From a secondary endosymbiont of Ctenarytaina eucalypti (GTDB lineage Bacteria; Pseudomonadota; Gammaproteobacteria; Enterobacterales; Enterobacteriaceae), in the NCBI RefSeq assembly GCF_000287335.1, contig NC_018419.1, forward strand, positions 992,001-1,056,000: a stretch of 64,000 nt of DNA, read 5' to 3'. The notes beneath the pieces were generated by a model that had not been told where the DNA came from, made no database searches, and saw only the letters and a list, made by a program, of their open reading frames with translations. Made by a program: the position numbers and the translations under genes. Position 1 is the first letter of the stretch. The number at the start of each line of letters is the position of its first letter. Shown here piece by piece: positions 22,610 through 33,879 of this stretch.

Positions 22610-25441
22610 TGTTGAGTCTTCTACGTTATATTTATAATAACTGCAATGCAATGTAATACAAAGATTAATCGGCTGATACAGCTGATAGCTTACACTCTGT
22701 TATCGCAATCAACGTTTTTGTATCTAGCAATAGTTGACTGATCTATTGAGCACCGCCAGAACACGTAACAATGTGTAGAAATCTCTTTAAGTTTGCTAGA
22801 GTGAGTGTTATGTAACGATCACCTGGTCATCGAGACCAGTGGGTAACATAGACTCAGAAAGCATAGCTCATCATGAGCTGTTTTCTGCTTTTCATAAATC
22901 TAGCGACTTAGCGAAGAAGGCAAGTTATTACTTCGGGGGCAAGGTAGTATAGTGCCCTCTTTTAGTTTAAAAAGGAGGTCTGCCTAATCATATAAGAGGG
23001 CATGACTATAATAGTGTTCAGCTAAGGGTATTGGTGATAGAGATGATGAGGGAACCGTACCGAAGGGTATTTCTAGGAATCCTTCAGAACATATGCATCC
23101 CCTCATAAAGAGTTTCTTAAAATTTATTCTTGATCAGTACTAATTGATGCAATATAGCTAATGCAAAACAATGCATGGGAAGAGTATTTGACAGGATATG
23201 ACTATCAATTATACGCGCTCAAGATAAATCACGACCCATGATCTATCCTCAAGGCCAGTGCCACTGCGTAGCCTAAGACCGAAGAGAACACCGCTAACAT
23301 GCTAGCATCGCTGATGCCCGTTACACTAAACACTTTACAAAGATTTTCAGCTATTAACATAAATAAAGAATAGCTTTTACGATAATATACCTCATCTTCA
23401 ACAGCTATAGAAATGATTGTATACCACCAGAACTTATTGCAGCAAAATAATTAAGACTCTACTGTCTGATTTCATTAAGAGCGTTAGAACAACATACTAG
23501 CCCTATAGCGCTCGCTCTGATAGTCTTGTTGCATAAAGAAATATTATTAAAACTCAACGCACGGTGAAATGCGCAGCACGTTAGTAAAATCTATTTAAGG
23601 ATGCTTTATATAATTTCCCGCGTCTTTCTGACGACGAATGAAGTTAATCAAAAAAGAGATAGTCTATAGTGAGCAATAAAAGCCTTAACGTAATACACTA
23701 TTCGAAATAATTATTGGTGCTCGTAGTTGACTAAGTCATTACAGATTTTTCTGTTTCATGTTGTAGTGGGCTAGTCTTAAGTGTGACCTCATGTATGCAA
23801 TTTTGCTATTCAAGTGACTATTACTGTATTTATTCTTGATATTATCAGACCCGAAGCACTGAGGTTCTTGCGACTAAACACCGAAAAGTTTCCGCTGCTT
23901 GGAGATTGTTAAAACTCTGCATCGCTTCAATTTCTATTGCGCCGGTAAATTAATCGGATTCATCTGTATCGGTATTTTCATGTGTCTAATGATAACTGAT
24001 GCGTTTAGGTTACGTCCTATATCATAACTCTGAGTTTTTTAAAACGTTATAGAAGTAATCAATGTCGATTACTAAGGGAAAAATCTGGTTAGTAGTTTAA
24101 CCCAGAGCTGGTCTTGTTGGCATACGTCCTTGATACTAATCAGTGTGCAGGACAATAGAGGTCATTGCTTGATGCTATGCACGATAACCTCCTACAACAT
24201 AACGAGTACTTTTTCGCTATACGGAGTAAGGACCGATTTTTTAAGCGCTGTGTGAAAACCATAATAGGCTGCATACAGTCATTTTTTATTGATCATACAG
24301 TGGACATAGATTCATGCGGTCCATGACAGCATGTTGCTGTTTATGTGAAGGAAAGATGCTAGGGAACCGAATTATGCTGTCATCGAGCGCACTATTAGAT
24401 GAACTGCTTCCCATGAAGCGCTTGTTGGAATTCGTTTAGGCATGTTCAGTATTGGCGCATATATAACAGGTGTAGTCATTTCGTAAACATCTTTGTTTTT
24501 TATAGATCACACTGTCGTTCTGGTGTTAATTTTTAGTGGCATATATGCCTCATCTCAGATGCACCTAATTGTTATGAAACTTAACTCTTCATCATCTGAG
24601 TTTTTGGAGAGCAAGGGACTTACTATGCTGACAGCATGAAATTTTCATTTCACATATTGCTTGTAAGCACAATCCGCATTTTAGATAGTCAGAGAATGTC
24701 ATAATATTGCTATAGCTTAGAATAAAGACTTTAGTCTAGAGTACTTTTCAGTAAACGGAAAAACCTTCTACTCCCTTGGAGGGGCCTCTGGTATTGCCTC
24801 GAAGTATTAGAAAATATGCATCTCTTTGCATATAGTCTAGAGCATCTTTTGGGTATATTATTCGATCGCAGGTATTGAGATGATGCACGATCATAATTAT
24901 AGCTGAACCATGCCGGGATTGAAAAAATAGCTGCATGCAATATAGGCGCATCACTGCTATTCAATCACCCATAGCAGTTGAGTGGCGCTATTAATTCGTG
25001 AGCTCAGAACCCAGCTGAAGATTGGGTTGAAACTCATATCTGAGAAAAATTTGATGATGCGTTCATGCCTGTCAGCAGCTATCTTTGATAGTATATAATA
25101 TAGACCAAGGGTTTTTTATACTTCTCAAGAATATGTGATAATTCAATCTTGAGTTGAGGTAGAAATTGCTCTATAATATAGGCATCAAGCTATTTGTACT
25201 ATCAGACAGTTAAAAAAGCTTTCCTTGAAAAACAACCACAGTTATCTTTCGACTCAGGTCAACGGTGCGGGTTACTCTTATAAAAAATGCAATACATTAT
25301 ACTATCATAGGCGATAATATAACGAAGAGGTTAATCAATAACAATATTTTATGGTCAAACAGATACTTAACACTCAAACAGCAGTTAAGGTCAGGTGCTG
25401 CACGCATAGCAGGACAAGCTAGTATTAATATATAAAGACAT
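22610..25441. other. 2.8 kb gene-poor stretch before tRNA-Pro
   Basis: Very AT-rich, with no intact gene. The distal part of recD would fall in the first kilobase but is unrecognisable. A loose inverted repeat (TGCCCTCTT and AAGAGGGCA, about 22951-23010) is present. I see nothing else I can support. Confidence 0.45.
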
Positions 25442-25518
25442 CGGCATGTAGCGCAGCCTGGTAGCGCACCGTCATGGGGTGGCGGTGGTCGGAGGTTCAA
25501 ATCCTCTCATGCCGACCA
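25442..25518 (+). tRNA. proL: tRNA-Pro (anticodon GGG)
   Basis: A 77-base cloverleaf with encoded CCA, very close to E. coli proL. The acceptor stem CGGCATG pairs with CATGCCG, the D arm contains GCGCAGCCTGGTAGCGC, and the T arm contains GGTTCAAATCC. The anticodon loop reads ATGGGGT with GGG at its centre, on a CCGTC/GGCGG stem with one wobble pair. The gene stands alone, more than 1 kb from the nearest protein gene. A hairpin lies 175 bases downstream. Confidence 0.96.
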
Positions 25519-25692
25519 GATTACCCTTGAAGATTTTAATAATTTTCTTTTTAATATAAATTAAGCAATGTGAATTCTTATACGATCCTAGTATAGGAAT
25601 AATAATTTCATCAGTCTGCTCATATAAAGTAGCGTAAAAATAGTATTTTCTTGATGTTGTTTTAGGATTCTTAAAAAAATACAACAAAGATG

Positions 25693-25732
25693 AAGCATCT
25701 CTTCCCTCTGTAGAACAAGGGAAGAGATGCTT
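25693..25732. terminator. 15-bp perfect hairpin downstream of tRNA-Pro
   Basis: The left arm 25693-25707 and right arm 25718-25732 are perfectly complementary, with a 10-base loop. The following TTAGATTTAAT is T-rich but not a clean U run. It may end the tRNA-Pro transcript, 175 bases upstream. No other gene is near. Confidence 0.45.
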
Positions 25733-26745
25733 AGATTTAATAATACCGATACGATCTCAGGCGCTCACTGCTTAGACTACAAGATGTGTTTAAATATGCT
25801 ACACTCGGTTAATGCTACTCGGTAAAGTGCAACTATATATGCCTCAAAGCATTGTCGATATAGATATAAATAGCGCTCGATGCAGGGACGTATGTTGAAT
25901 CAATTTTTTGCTATCTTTTTAGTAAATATATTTTCTATATTACATACAGTCATCGATGTAAACAATAAAGCTATAAAACAGGCTTCTGATAACGCAACTC
26001 CCAGTACGGCTGGCATTCATTTGCGTGAGAAAATTTTTATTACATAAAAAAGAGCGTGTAACGCAGATTTAATTGCATGGTAATATTCTGAGATTTAACT
26101 TTTCGGTATTATTACAAGCGTCATCTAATGAATCGCTGTAACCATACTGATGATTCATATACATTTGAATTTTAATAGATGGGCCTTGCACCTGAAAACT
26201 GGCTATTTTAGCTACCGAAGATTATTGATAATATCATGTCTTTTTACGCATTATCACTTATGCCTTCATAAGCTGTTTTTAACACTATAGTAGAATGCTA
26301 TGCTGATAAAAAAGTTTTTTACAAGACAAATCTTACTATCTCGAATCTATAGTTCTCTACTTAGATACCGAATTATTAAAAAAACTTTTTTAGAGAGTCA
26401 CTTGTTCCTTGAATCGAAAATCATAATTATGTTTATTCAACAAAATATTTTTTACTAACATTCGCTTTTTGGGACAGTATGAGTTTATTATACAAGGAAA
26501 GTTACTTACACACATTATGATGTATGATACGATCGCGATTAATGAAAGTATTGTATCATCAAACTAACGGATAACAATAGCAGAATCGCGGTCGCTCGAC
26601 ATGGAATCGTCCTGTAAAATCTGTCATTTATGGGTAAGTAAGCGTTCATAATAACCGAAAAAACGGGCTGATTTACCCCTAAAATGTGATCTATACGATC
26701 CTCAGCGGCAAAAATATAATTACATGTTCGCCGAAAAGGTGGTTA
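25733..26745. other. 1.0 kb gene-poor stretch before tsaD
   Basis: AT-rich, with no intact frame. rpsU, which faces tsaD in E. coli, was looked for on the minus strand and not found. Confidence 0.5.
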
Positions 26746-27771
26746 ATGATTACGTGCGTATTAGGCATTGAGACCTCATGCGATGAAAACTGCGCGGCAA
26801 TTTACGATCAGAATAAAGGATTGATAGCTAATCAACTGCATAGCCAGGTGAAACTGCATGTCCCTTATGGCGGAGTAGTTCCGGAATTAGCGTCCCGAGA
26901 TCATGTCCGTAAGACTGTACCGCTTATTCAGGCGGCGATGTCCCAGGCCGGCCTAAAAGCATCGGACATCCACGGGGTAGCCTATACTTCCGGACCAGGG
27001 CTGGCAGGGGCGTTGATTGTGGGGGCTACTATCGGCCGCGCGCTAGCCTATGCCTGGCGCGTACCGGCTGTCGCTGTGCACCACATGGAGGGACATCTTC
27101 TATCACCTATGCTAGAAGAAAGGGTGCCCACCCCCCCGTTTGTAGCGTTGCTGGTTTCTGGTGGGCATACCCAGCTTATCGCAGTGACAAAGATTGGCGA
27201 CTATCGAGTTCTAGGAGAGTCTATGGATGATGCCGTCGGTGAAGCATTCGATAAAACCGCCAAGCTTCTTGGGCTAGATTATCCTGGGGGAGCGCTACTA
27301 GCGGATCTGGCAAAGCAGGGCGTGCCGGGACGTTATACTTTTCCGCGTCCTATGACTGCCCGGCCGGGGTTATCATTCAGCTTCTCGGGGTTAAAAACCT
27401 TTGCTGCTAATACTTTTCTTTCTGGGGCTGATGATCAGCAGACTCGTTCAGATATTGCTCGTGCATTTGAAGACGCCGTGGTAGAGACTTTAATGATAAA
27501 ATGCCGCCGTGCGCTCGATATCACCGGCTTCCGGCGATTAGTGATGGCGGGTGGGGTCAGTGCTAATCAAGCCCTAAGAGAATGTCTTGGAAAAATGATG
27601 CACAAGCGATGCGGGGAGGTATTCTACGCCCGCCCTGAGTTTTGTACGGATAATGGCGCTATGATTGCTTATGCTGGAATGGTGCGACTACAAGGTGGAG
27701 CCCGGGAAAATCTAGATATATCCGTACGGCCGCGTTGGCCACTAGATCAATTACCGTCCCTTAGCACCTGA
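26746..27771 (+). CDS. tsaD: tRNA N6-threonylcarbamoyladenosine transferase
   Basis: Transfers threonylcarbamoyl to A37 of tRNAs reading ANN codons, with TsaB and TsaE. The frame is open from 26686, but the ATG at 26746, preceded by AAGGTGGT, aligns with the E. coli start and gives 341 residues (337 in E. coli). The ASKHA-fold signatures are intact: [10 protein letters not shown] at the N-terminus, metal-binding HHMEGH at about residues 112-117, [19 protein letters not shown] and MAGGVSAN, with [13 protein letters not shown] near the end. The stop codon lies in the loop of a 20-bp perfect hairpin. Confidence 0.96.
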   Translation: MITCVLGIETSCDENCAAIYDQNKGLIANQLHSQVKLHVPYGGVVPELASRDHVRKTVPLIQAAMSQAGLKASDIHGVAYTSGPGLAGALIVGATIGRALAYAWRVPAVAVHHMEGHLLSPMLEERVPTPPFVALLVSGGHTQLIAVTKIGDYRVLGESMDDAVGEAFDKTAKLLGLDYPGGALLADLAKQGVPGRYTFPRPMTARPGLSFSFSGLKTFAANTFLSGADDQQTRSDIARAFEDAVVETLMIKCRRALDITGFRRLVMAGGVSANQALRECLGKMMHKRCGEVFYARPEFCTDNGAMIAYAGMVRLQGGARENLDISVRPRWPLDQLPSLST

Positions 27772-27793
27772 GAGACGGTAATTGATCTAGTGG
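27739..27793 (+). terminator. 20-bp perfect hairpin spanning the tsaD stop codon
   Basis: Arms 27739-27758 and 27774-27793 are perfectly complementary over 20 bp, with a 15-base loop that contains the TGA stop. The left arm lies wholly inside coding sequence. The downstream sequence (AATAATATCC) lacks a clear U run. It may end transcription or protect the mRNA end; its perfection next to a decaying region is unusual. Confidence 0.6.
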
Positions 27794-27949
27794 AATAATA
27801 TCCCGAATGTTATCGAGATCAACAAATTCCGCTTTTTTATGTGCCAAAAAGGCTGCATGTTATCGTAGTAGCGTTAAAGTATCAGCGCTAGGAGAGTGTT
27901 GAGCCCGAGAATCTGAAAGACAGCCTGAATTATTATACATAGAATAGCG

Positions 27950-28400
27950 CAATGCAGGGCATTATGATCGCCTTATGAAGAATAGCCAGAGAGGAATACA
28001 GTTAGAAGCCAATGTGCTCAGTATTATACTAAAAAAGATCATGCCCAATCGGAGGACACACCATCTTATTGAATTTTCGATCCCTTGCATACAACTAACG
28101 TTAAAGAAAAAACACCCATGGACGAAAACGGTAACAGTTGCCATGTAAGCAAGTGAAAATGTGGTTAATTCGAGATTGTAGGTTATCTAAAATTAGAATA
28201 AACCCTTTTTTAGGATATGTAATACTGCCACGCTATCAGCGGTCAGATTACCGCTAAGCCATAGGAGATTTTTGGCGCTAGGAATGGTTATACCTCTGTT
28301 GCGTGGATCGTGTTAGTGAGAAAACCTACATATGAAAATCACATTAAAGACTAAGTTTAACAGGTAACCGAAGCCTATCATAGATAGCGCAATAGCGTTC
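27950..28400 (-). pseudogene. plsY: Fossil of plsY, acyl-phosphate:glycerol-3-phosphate acyltransferase
   Basis: Lies divergent from folB, as in E. coli (plsY-folB). At about 28300-28341 the minus strand reads VIFICRFSH, a stop, then HDPRNRG, matching AILVCRLCGLPDPRTSG. It continues in frame as ITIPSAKNLLWLSG and then DSVAVLHILKKG, matching SGNPGATNVLRIGGK and AAVAVLIFDVLKG. A further open piece (27962-28144) carries VHGCFFF, where PlsY has GHIWPVFF. Stops and loss of key glycines show that it is dead. PlsY would have offered an acyl-phosphate route parallel to PlsB. Confidence 0.72.
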
Positions 28401-28508
28401 ATAACTCGAGTTTCTTTATTAACATTCATTTTATTGTACATTCTGTGAATAACATACAGAATGCTGAGGCTCATATTATCTAATAATTAGAAAAATCGAG
28501 AAGATCAC

Positions 28509-28865
28509 ATGGATATTGTATTTATTGAGCAATTAACAGTCATGGCGTTAATAGGTGTTCATGACTGGGAACAGCAGCAACTACAGAAATTGGTTTTCGA
28601 CCTAGAAATGGGCTGGGACAACCGAATAGCAGCACGTAGCGATGATGTCGCCGACTGTCTGAGCTATGCAGATGTTGCTGAGGCTGTGCTATCCATCGTG
28701 ATGGGAAAGCGGTTCGCTCTAGTAGAGCGCGTAGCCGAAGAGATAGCAGAGCGACTAATGATGCAGTTTTCATTGCCCTGGATACGCATAAAGATAGGTA
28801 AACCGAGCGCTATACTACAGGCGGGTAATGTGGGTGTTGTAATTATGCGGGAGCGGGGAAAGTAG
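28509..28865 (+). CDS. folB: Dihydroneopterin aldolase
   Basis: Cleaves 7,8-dihydroneopterin to 6-hydroxymethyl-dihydropterin and glycolaldehyde in folate synthesis. The 118 residues compare with about 122 in E. coli and align from the start MDIVFIEQL. The conserved GVHDWEQ, DDVADCLSYADVAE and FALVERVAEEIAERL segments and the late IRIKIGKPSAI segment carry the pterin-binding and catalytic positions. A GAGAAG sits just before the ATG. The gene is alone; its divergent neighbour plsY is a fossil and other folate genes are absent from the window. Confidence 0.95.
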   Translation: MDIVFIEQLTVMALIGVHDWEQQQLQKLVFDLEMGWDNRIAARSDDVADCLSYADVAEAVLSIVMGKRFALVERVAEEIAERLMMQFSLPWIRIKIGKPSAILQAGNVGVVIMRERGK

Positions 28866-30440
28866 CTGTATTCAATAATTTTATACAAGGCTTCCAGCTG
28901 AAATGATATACTTATGTGAAATATATGAATCTTATGATGTTATATTTTCGATAAAGTAGATATTAGTAATGTCAAATGACAGAAATATAGAGTAGTAATC
29001 TAAAGCATGGCTAATGTAAAAAAATTTTACTAAACTTCATAAAAAACAGTATGATGCTCTGTTATTCAACAGATATATTTTAACGTTTTAGTTCTGCAAT
29101 CAGCAGACCACATAAAACGTTGATCTTCAATAAGCCCGCATGTTATTAACCGTTTTTTTATTCACTAGAGCATATGGGTGTATTATCTAATTAAGATGCT
29201 TCTGAAGTTCGTTACTATAAATAGTACGCAAGATACCAGATCTGACATGTTTAATCATATAACAGCTGAGTTCAATACAGCGAGTTTTTAAATAATCCTG
29301 ACCTTAACTCACTGCTTGCATTAGAAGCAATGCTGTCTATGATTAAGGACATAATTAACATTACTAATGCTTACTTAGAAGACGTTGCATCAAGTAATGA
29401 GGAAGTTATGTTGTATGGATGAATAAGTTAGAAATTCATGAATATATCTTCAGCGAAGATTGTTCTTGAACAGAATTGCTAATTACCGTTATATTCAGAG
29501 AACGACTCTCATCGCAAAGTGCCTATATTTAATAGAATATAATTAGATTTCGCTTTTTTATAAGCCCTTGAAAAAATGAGATAACTTGATGTTAGCACTT
29601 ATATAGCCCCCGATAAGACTATTAACACAGCTAGAAAAAAAGATGTTAATATCGGCAATAAACGTTCACATACGGTACTATGATTAATAGTGCTGTTTTT
29701 AAAACCGGCTTTAAACTTTTTAGAGAAAGACAATAGCAAAATCTAGTATTATGGTATGGAGAAATGCTTAGTAGCACCTTAGCGTCATGTTGTCTTAAAC
29801 AATACTACATATACAATTATCCGTATTGATTCCTTGTAGAGCAGTATCAATATTGAAACAATTCTGCCAAGTTATCTAAAGAAAACTTACCGGGATGTCT
29901 CGGCTGCGTCGATTGATAGCGATAATAATGCATATTAGCAAAAAGATTCTATCTTGAGGAAAATAATGCAGCGCCTGCGGTTGCCTCTTAGTGCGGATGC
30001 AATATTAACTTCTCCTGACTATTATAAGAGTCACCATAGCCTTCAAAAGTAGCCCTGACCGGGGCCTCAGCTCTGATTAACTGATTTGCACTACAGTCAT
30101 AATGCCCGCAATAGCCAGTACCGGCAGTACTACTCTTGCTGTACTAATTGAAGCAGTTATGCTCCGACTATTGAGTAGGTGTAAGAGCTTTTTTACATGC
30201 ATGCAATCACTACTCCAAACACTAAATCTTCTTTTCACGCTCGCAAGAAAAAATATACGACGGAAGACAATAGGTTTTCGTTGAAAACATAATGTACTGC
30301 TTAGCAAAGTATTATTGTTTTGCAGATGATGCAGAAAATCAGCGTGTTTGAGAAGAGGTGTCTTTATGGCGGGCATTGCTTTCCAGATTAGCTTCTGACT
30401 GGAAACGACACCTTAGGAATTGAGAACATGATTATCAGGC
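28866..30440. other. 1.6 kb gene-poor stretch before the feo fossils
   Basis: AT-rich with one GC-richer patch (about 29890-30150) that is likely a decayed gene. yhgF, which precedes feoA in E. coli, was considered, but I saw no convincing match. bacA, which follows folB in E. coli, was also not seen. Confidence 0.45.
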
Positions 30441-30449
30441 CTTGCTGTC

Positions 30450-30680
30450 GGTCACGATTCAAAACATTATGTACCCGCAGTGTCATAATTATTATGAAAT
30501 TACTGCCTACAATACTTCAATATCACCTACCTTCTGGAAAAGAAAGACATCTCTTGCTTATGTTGTCTGGCCTTTTCCCAGGCTCCGAGCTCTACCCTGC
30601 TAGGCGCTTCTGTGAAAATTGAGATGCAGCGAGTACATCTGATATGGCGAAAAACATTTATCATTGTTACGATTGAGCCT
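30450..30680 (+). pseudogene. feoA: Fossil of feoA
   Basis: Immediately precedes the feoB fossil, as in the enterobacterial feoABC operon. RHLLLMLSGLFPGSELYPARR (30537-30600) mirrors RQKLLSLGMLPGSSFNVVR. After a frame change VKIEMQRVHLIWRK (30610-30651) mirrors PIHIETRRVSLVLRK, ending with IIVTIEPC against ALLEVEAVSC. FeoA is a small SH3-like cytoplasmic partner of the FeoB ferrous-iron transporter. The frameshift and absent start make it non-functional. Confidence 0.65.
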
Positions 30681-30739
30681 TGTTAGCCATTGATCTATCT
30701 TTTGATTCGAATGAGAACTATGAATATGGTAATTTTTAC

Positions 30740-32820
30740 TGCTGCATGGATTTATAAAACAATTATTACACGCGCTTTAGCCTTGATGCAGCATTTTATG
30801 CTGGAAACGCTACTCTCTTTTAGCAGAGAACCTGATCCCGCTAGCAGTTTGGTTAACTGGGCAGTCGTTATAGTCGAACGTAAATAAGACTTTTACCACC
30901 CCCGAACAACGTCTTATGATCGTCAATCTGCTGGGCGTTTATTTGCTCATGATGCTCCTTTAAAAGTATCGTTACATAAATAAATCCCAATGGCAGCATA
31001 GCCTAACACGATAGTACAATGCATTGGTTAATGTGGTCAACGCCTCCAATCTAGAGAGTCATTTTATCTGACGCTAGAGTTGCTAGAAATCAGCGTTCCC
31101 TCTATAGTCGGAGTGAATATGTTAGATATTATCCGAAGTCAGGGCAATGACCATCGATATGCCCTCTTGGGTATCAACTCTCGGCACCTGAGTGATCCCA
31201 CTGCCTATAAGCCGCTCGCTCAAGATATTAAAATGTTATAGGCACGGCTATACGGCTTTATGCTAGTTGTTCTGTTACTCACGCTTAACCATTCAAGTGC
31301 TATGTATACTGGAAGGAAATATTTACAGTCGAAGCTTATGAGTTTTTCGGACATGGCTTGCAATCCGTTGCCCTGACTTGCTGCTGGATGTGGTGCTGGC
31401 GATCGCGGATGCTATCTAGCGCATGATTATTACCCTTTGTTAAACCTAAAGAGTAAAAACCATTTGACAAAGAGTAATATTGTCTGACTTTGCTTTTTAA
31501 TACCGCGTTGTTTAATCGCTAGTTGCGTGTGCTTCCTGCTTTTGTACTGATGCACCTCATCTTCATGATCACTATGACACGCAATAGCTAGACCGAAGCT
31601 GCTTTTAGTAGCTCATCCCAGCATGATCGATTAGCGAAATACAGTAGCTGGATTGTCAACTAAATGATCTGATTCGGTTGACGCTGCTACTGCCTGAGGG
31701 GTAGTCAGCGGTATCATCGTTACCTCGCTGCCTCTGTGATCCCCTAACTTAGTATTATGTACTCGTCTATATTTATTATTTTTAGAAGATTCTGGCTATA
31801 CGGCGCGCGTTGCGTTTATCATCATACGCCGACGGAGCCTCTCGGCGTACTGGGCATATCTTTTTTCCGTGAATTATTGGATGCAGCTTTAATCTGTTCT
31901 CAGTGATAGGTGTCTGCACGCTTCATGGCCTGCGTGAGGTCCTAATGATCATGAGAATGCGACTGTTCATGTCCTTCGGTAAAAATTGTTTGCGCTTTAT
32001 TTAGTAGGGCTTCTAGTCGCTAGCTTTACCGGGTTGATACTGCAATATTCGCTCATGAGCGAAGAATCGATTCCGTTCATGATGACATTTTCGGTGTATC
32101 ACGTACCGAAAATAAAAAAATCTACTGCTAAAAAGAGCAATTTCTGAAAAGTTTTGTTGATATGTTCCTGTAAAACTACCGTACTAATCAGTACACTATC
32201 ACAGTCCTTAACAGCCGCATTGTGCACCATAAAGCTTTATATAGCATCAATAAGTCAGTGCTAACAGCCGTAAGAAAAAACTTGAGATTTCTTCTCAAGT
32301 TGATGAATCCATGAAAATCATTAACAAGCTACGGCGCGGATAATGAGCCGAGCGATAGCTAAACAAGTGGTACTAGTGGGCATGCTAAAGACTTTTTATG
32401 CAGCTGATCAGAGGATCCTCGCCCTGCGTGAACCGAATACGTTCGAGCTTTTAGATGGAATCTCTGCTGTTATGACAAACACCCTAGGAGCGGCTGAAAG
32501 AGCAAAATTCTATGATTACTGCCTTTACGTATATGGTTATTTACTTTTCATGTGTCCTTTGTATTGCCGTCCTAGTAGCTATTTGTCGTGAAAGCAGCCA
32601 CAGCTACATGCTACTGGTCTCACTATAAGGCGTGAATGCACCCTATTCGTTAGCAGCGCTGTGTTATTAGGTAGACCACATTCTATTTCAGATCATTTTT
32701 TATAGAGAGACGGTGATTGTGTCGGTGCTTGTGGTCAAGAGTTTATTTCTTACCTTCCTAATACTACTAGGTTTTTCAGATGTATCTTTCTTTGTATTAA
32801 CATCTTCATCATATTGCTAG
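30740..32820 (+). pseudogene. feoB: Fossil of feoB, ferrous iron transporter
   Basis: About 2 kb of co-linear FeoB matches spread over shifting frames with many stops. The G1 loop reads GNATLF*QRT*SR, where FeoB has GKTTLFNQLTGSR (about 30801-30840). NWAVVIVERK stands for NWAGVTVERK, VNLLGVYLL for VTLVDLPGTYSL, and NVVNASNLES (31029-31058) for NVVDASNLER. ILEGNIYSR, LEDSGYTARVAF (about 31782-31815) and VYHVPKIKKS follow. The open piece at 32343-32591 holds AIAKQVVLVGMLKTFY, where FeoB has AMAKEVVVGTLNTLY. The C-terminal ICRESSHSYM mirrors IARESSRGWM. Ferrous iron uptake by Feo is therefore lost. Confidence 0.85.
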
Positions 32821-32858
32821 ACCACTAGCTACAAAGGCTGCCCTAAAAGGGTGTAATA

Positions 32859-33060
32859 TGTCGACCTATGTAGTTAGAGGTGCCGTGTTGATATTAGACC
32901 GCGCGGGCACGCAGGCCCCCTGCGCCCTACGCCTGCCGTTGATAGGGTCTTGATAGTATCGACACCAGAACGCTTAAAAATAACAAGCGGTCTGAGAGGT
33001 GAGTAGTAATGCTAGAGTATCATGTGCCTGCAACTTTGCCTTCTACCGAAGGCATACACT
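32859..33060 (+). pseudogene. feoC: Probable fossil of feoC
   Basis: Follows the feoB fossil. MSTYVVRGAVLILDRAG (from 32859) recalls the FeoC start MASLIQVRDLLALRGRM. STPERLKITSGLRGE, in another frame (about 32958), recalls NTPQPMINAMLQQLE. A cysteine-containing VSCACNF lies near 33020-33040, where FeoC has its Fe-S cysteines. The matches are short but in the right order and place. FeoC is a small winged-helix Fe-S protein that regulates FeoB. Confidence 0.42.
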
Positions 33061-33870
33061 ATCGTGTCTTTTTTGCACGGTTTGCGTGCGCTATTCACAG
33101 ATCCTTTTGCCTTGCAAAAAATAACTAGATACGCAGGCTTGATGCCTGCCGCTCTTGAAGAGCGCGTCGCAGGCTAGCACTATTAATGGTGCAATTTTTT
33201 CAATATGTTTATGAAATCATAAAACTAAATTATTTTAAAAAAAGACATTATTTAGGCAAGGGTTAGCTTCGTTAATTTCATTCAAGATGCAACACCAGTG
33301 ACTCACTAACTTACAAAAAGCAATGTAATTACAGTAGTCAGTGAACAGTATGAATAAATGGGTTAGCGATTTTTCTATGTAAAGAGCGCACGCCCTTTAG
33401 ACAGCATAGCGGTCTCGTGTCTGTTCAGCTATACATGAATGAAACATAATGTAAATGGCGCGTGCGAATTAGAGGCCGGGTCGAGCTCGGTGACAGAGGC
33501 TTTTTTTATGCTGGACATGTAAGTGACGTTCTTGCTGCTTAAATACTCGTTCTAGGCGAAGTTTAAAAATCGTGAAATACAAGTAATATCTATATCAAAA
33601 AAAATAAATATTTATTTATATAAATCATTTCTTAACTAAATAAATAATATTTTTTAAAACTTTTTTCGTCAGGCGCTCTTAAAGAGCAAAAGAAAGATAC
33701 TACTTTTTTATTCATAGTGCACAATGGTGGCAAAACTTATATCATGAGAGTCAAAAGATTTTTTAACATAAGCATCTGAATAGCAGTTTTCTTTAGAAAA
33801 GATAGTAAGCTCTCCCGTTCTTTAGTTAATGTGTCAGTGATACTTTGGTTAAGCATGCCTCTAAACAATC
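33061..33870. other. 0.8 kb gene-poor stretch between feoC and ptrA fossils
   Basis: No gene recognised. Two convergently read fossils end here (feo on the plus strand, ptrA on the minus strand). It includes a short perfect repeat TGCCTTC/GAAGGCA near its left edge (33037-33054). A rearrangement breakpoint is proposed in this region. Confidence 0.4.
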
Positions 33871-33879
33871 ATCTGAGTC

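Noticed and set aside
22951..23010. Loose inverted repeat considered as a terminator or RNA gene
   Set aside because: Long loop, bulged stem and no adjacent gene; could be chance.
25733..26745. rpsU divergent from tsaD
   Set aside because: No basic S21-like reading on the minus strand; the gene is not here.
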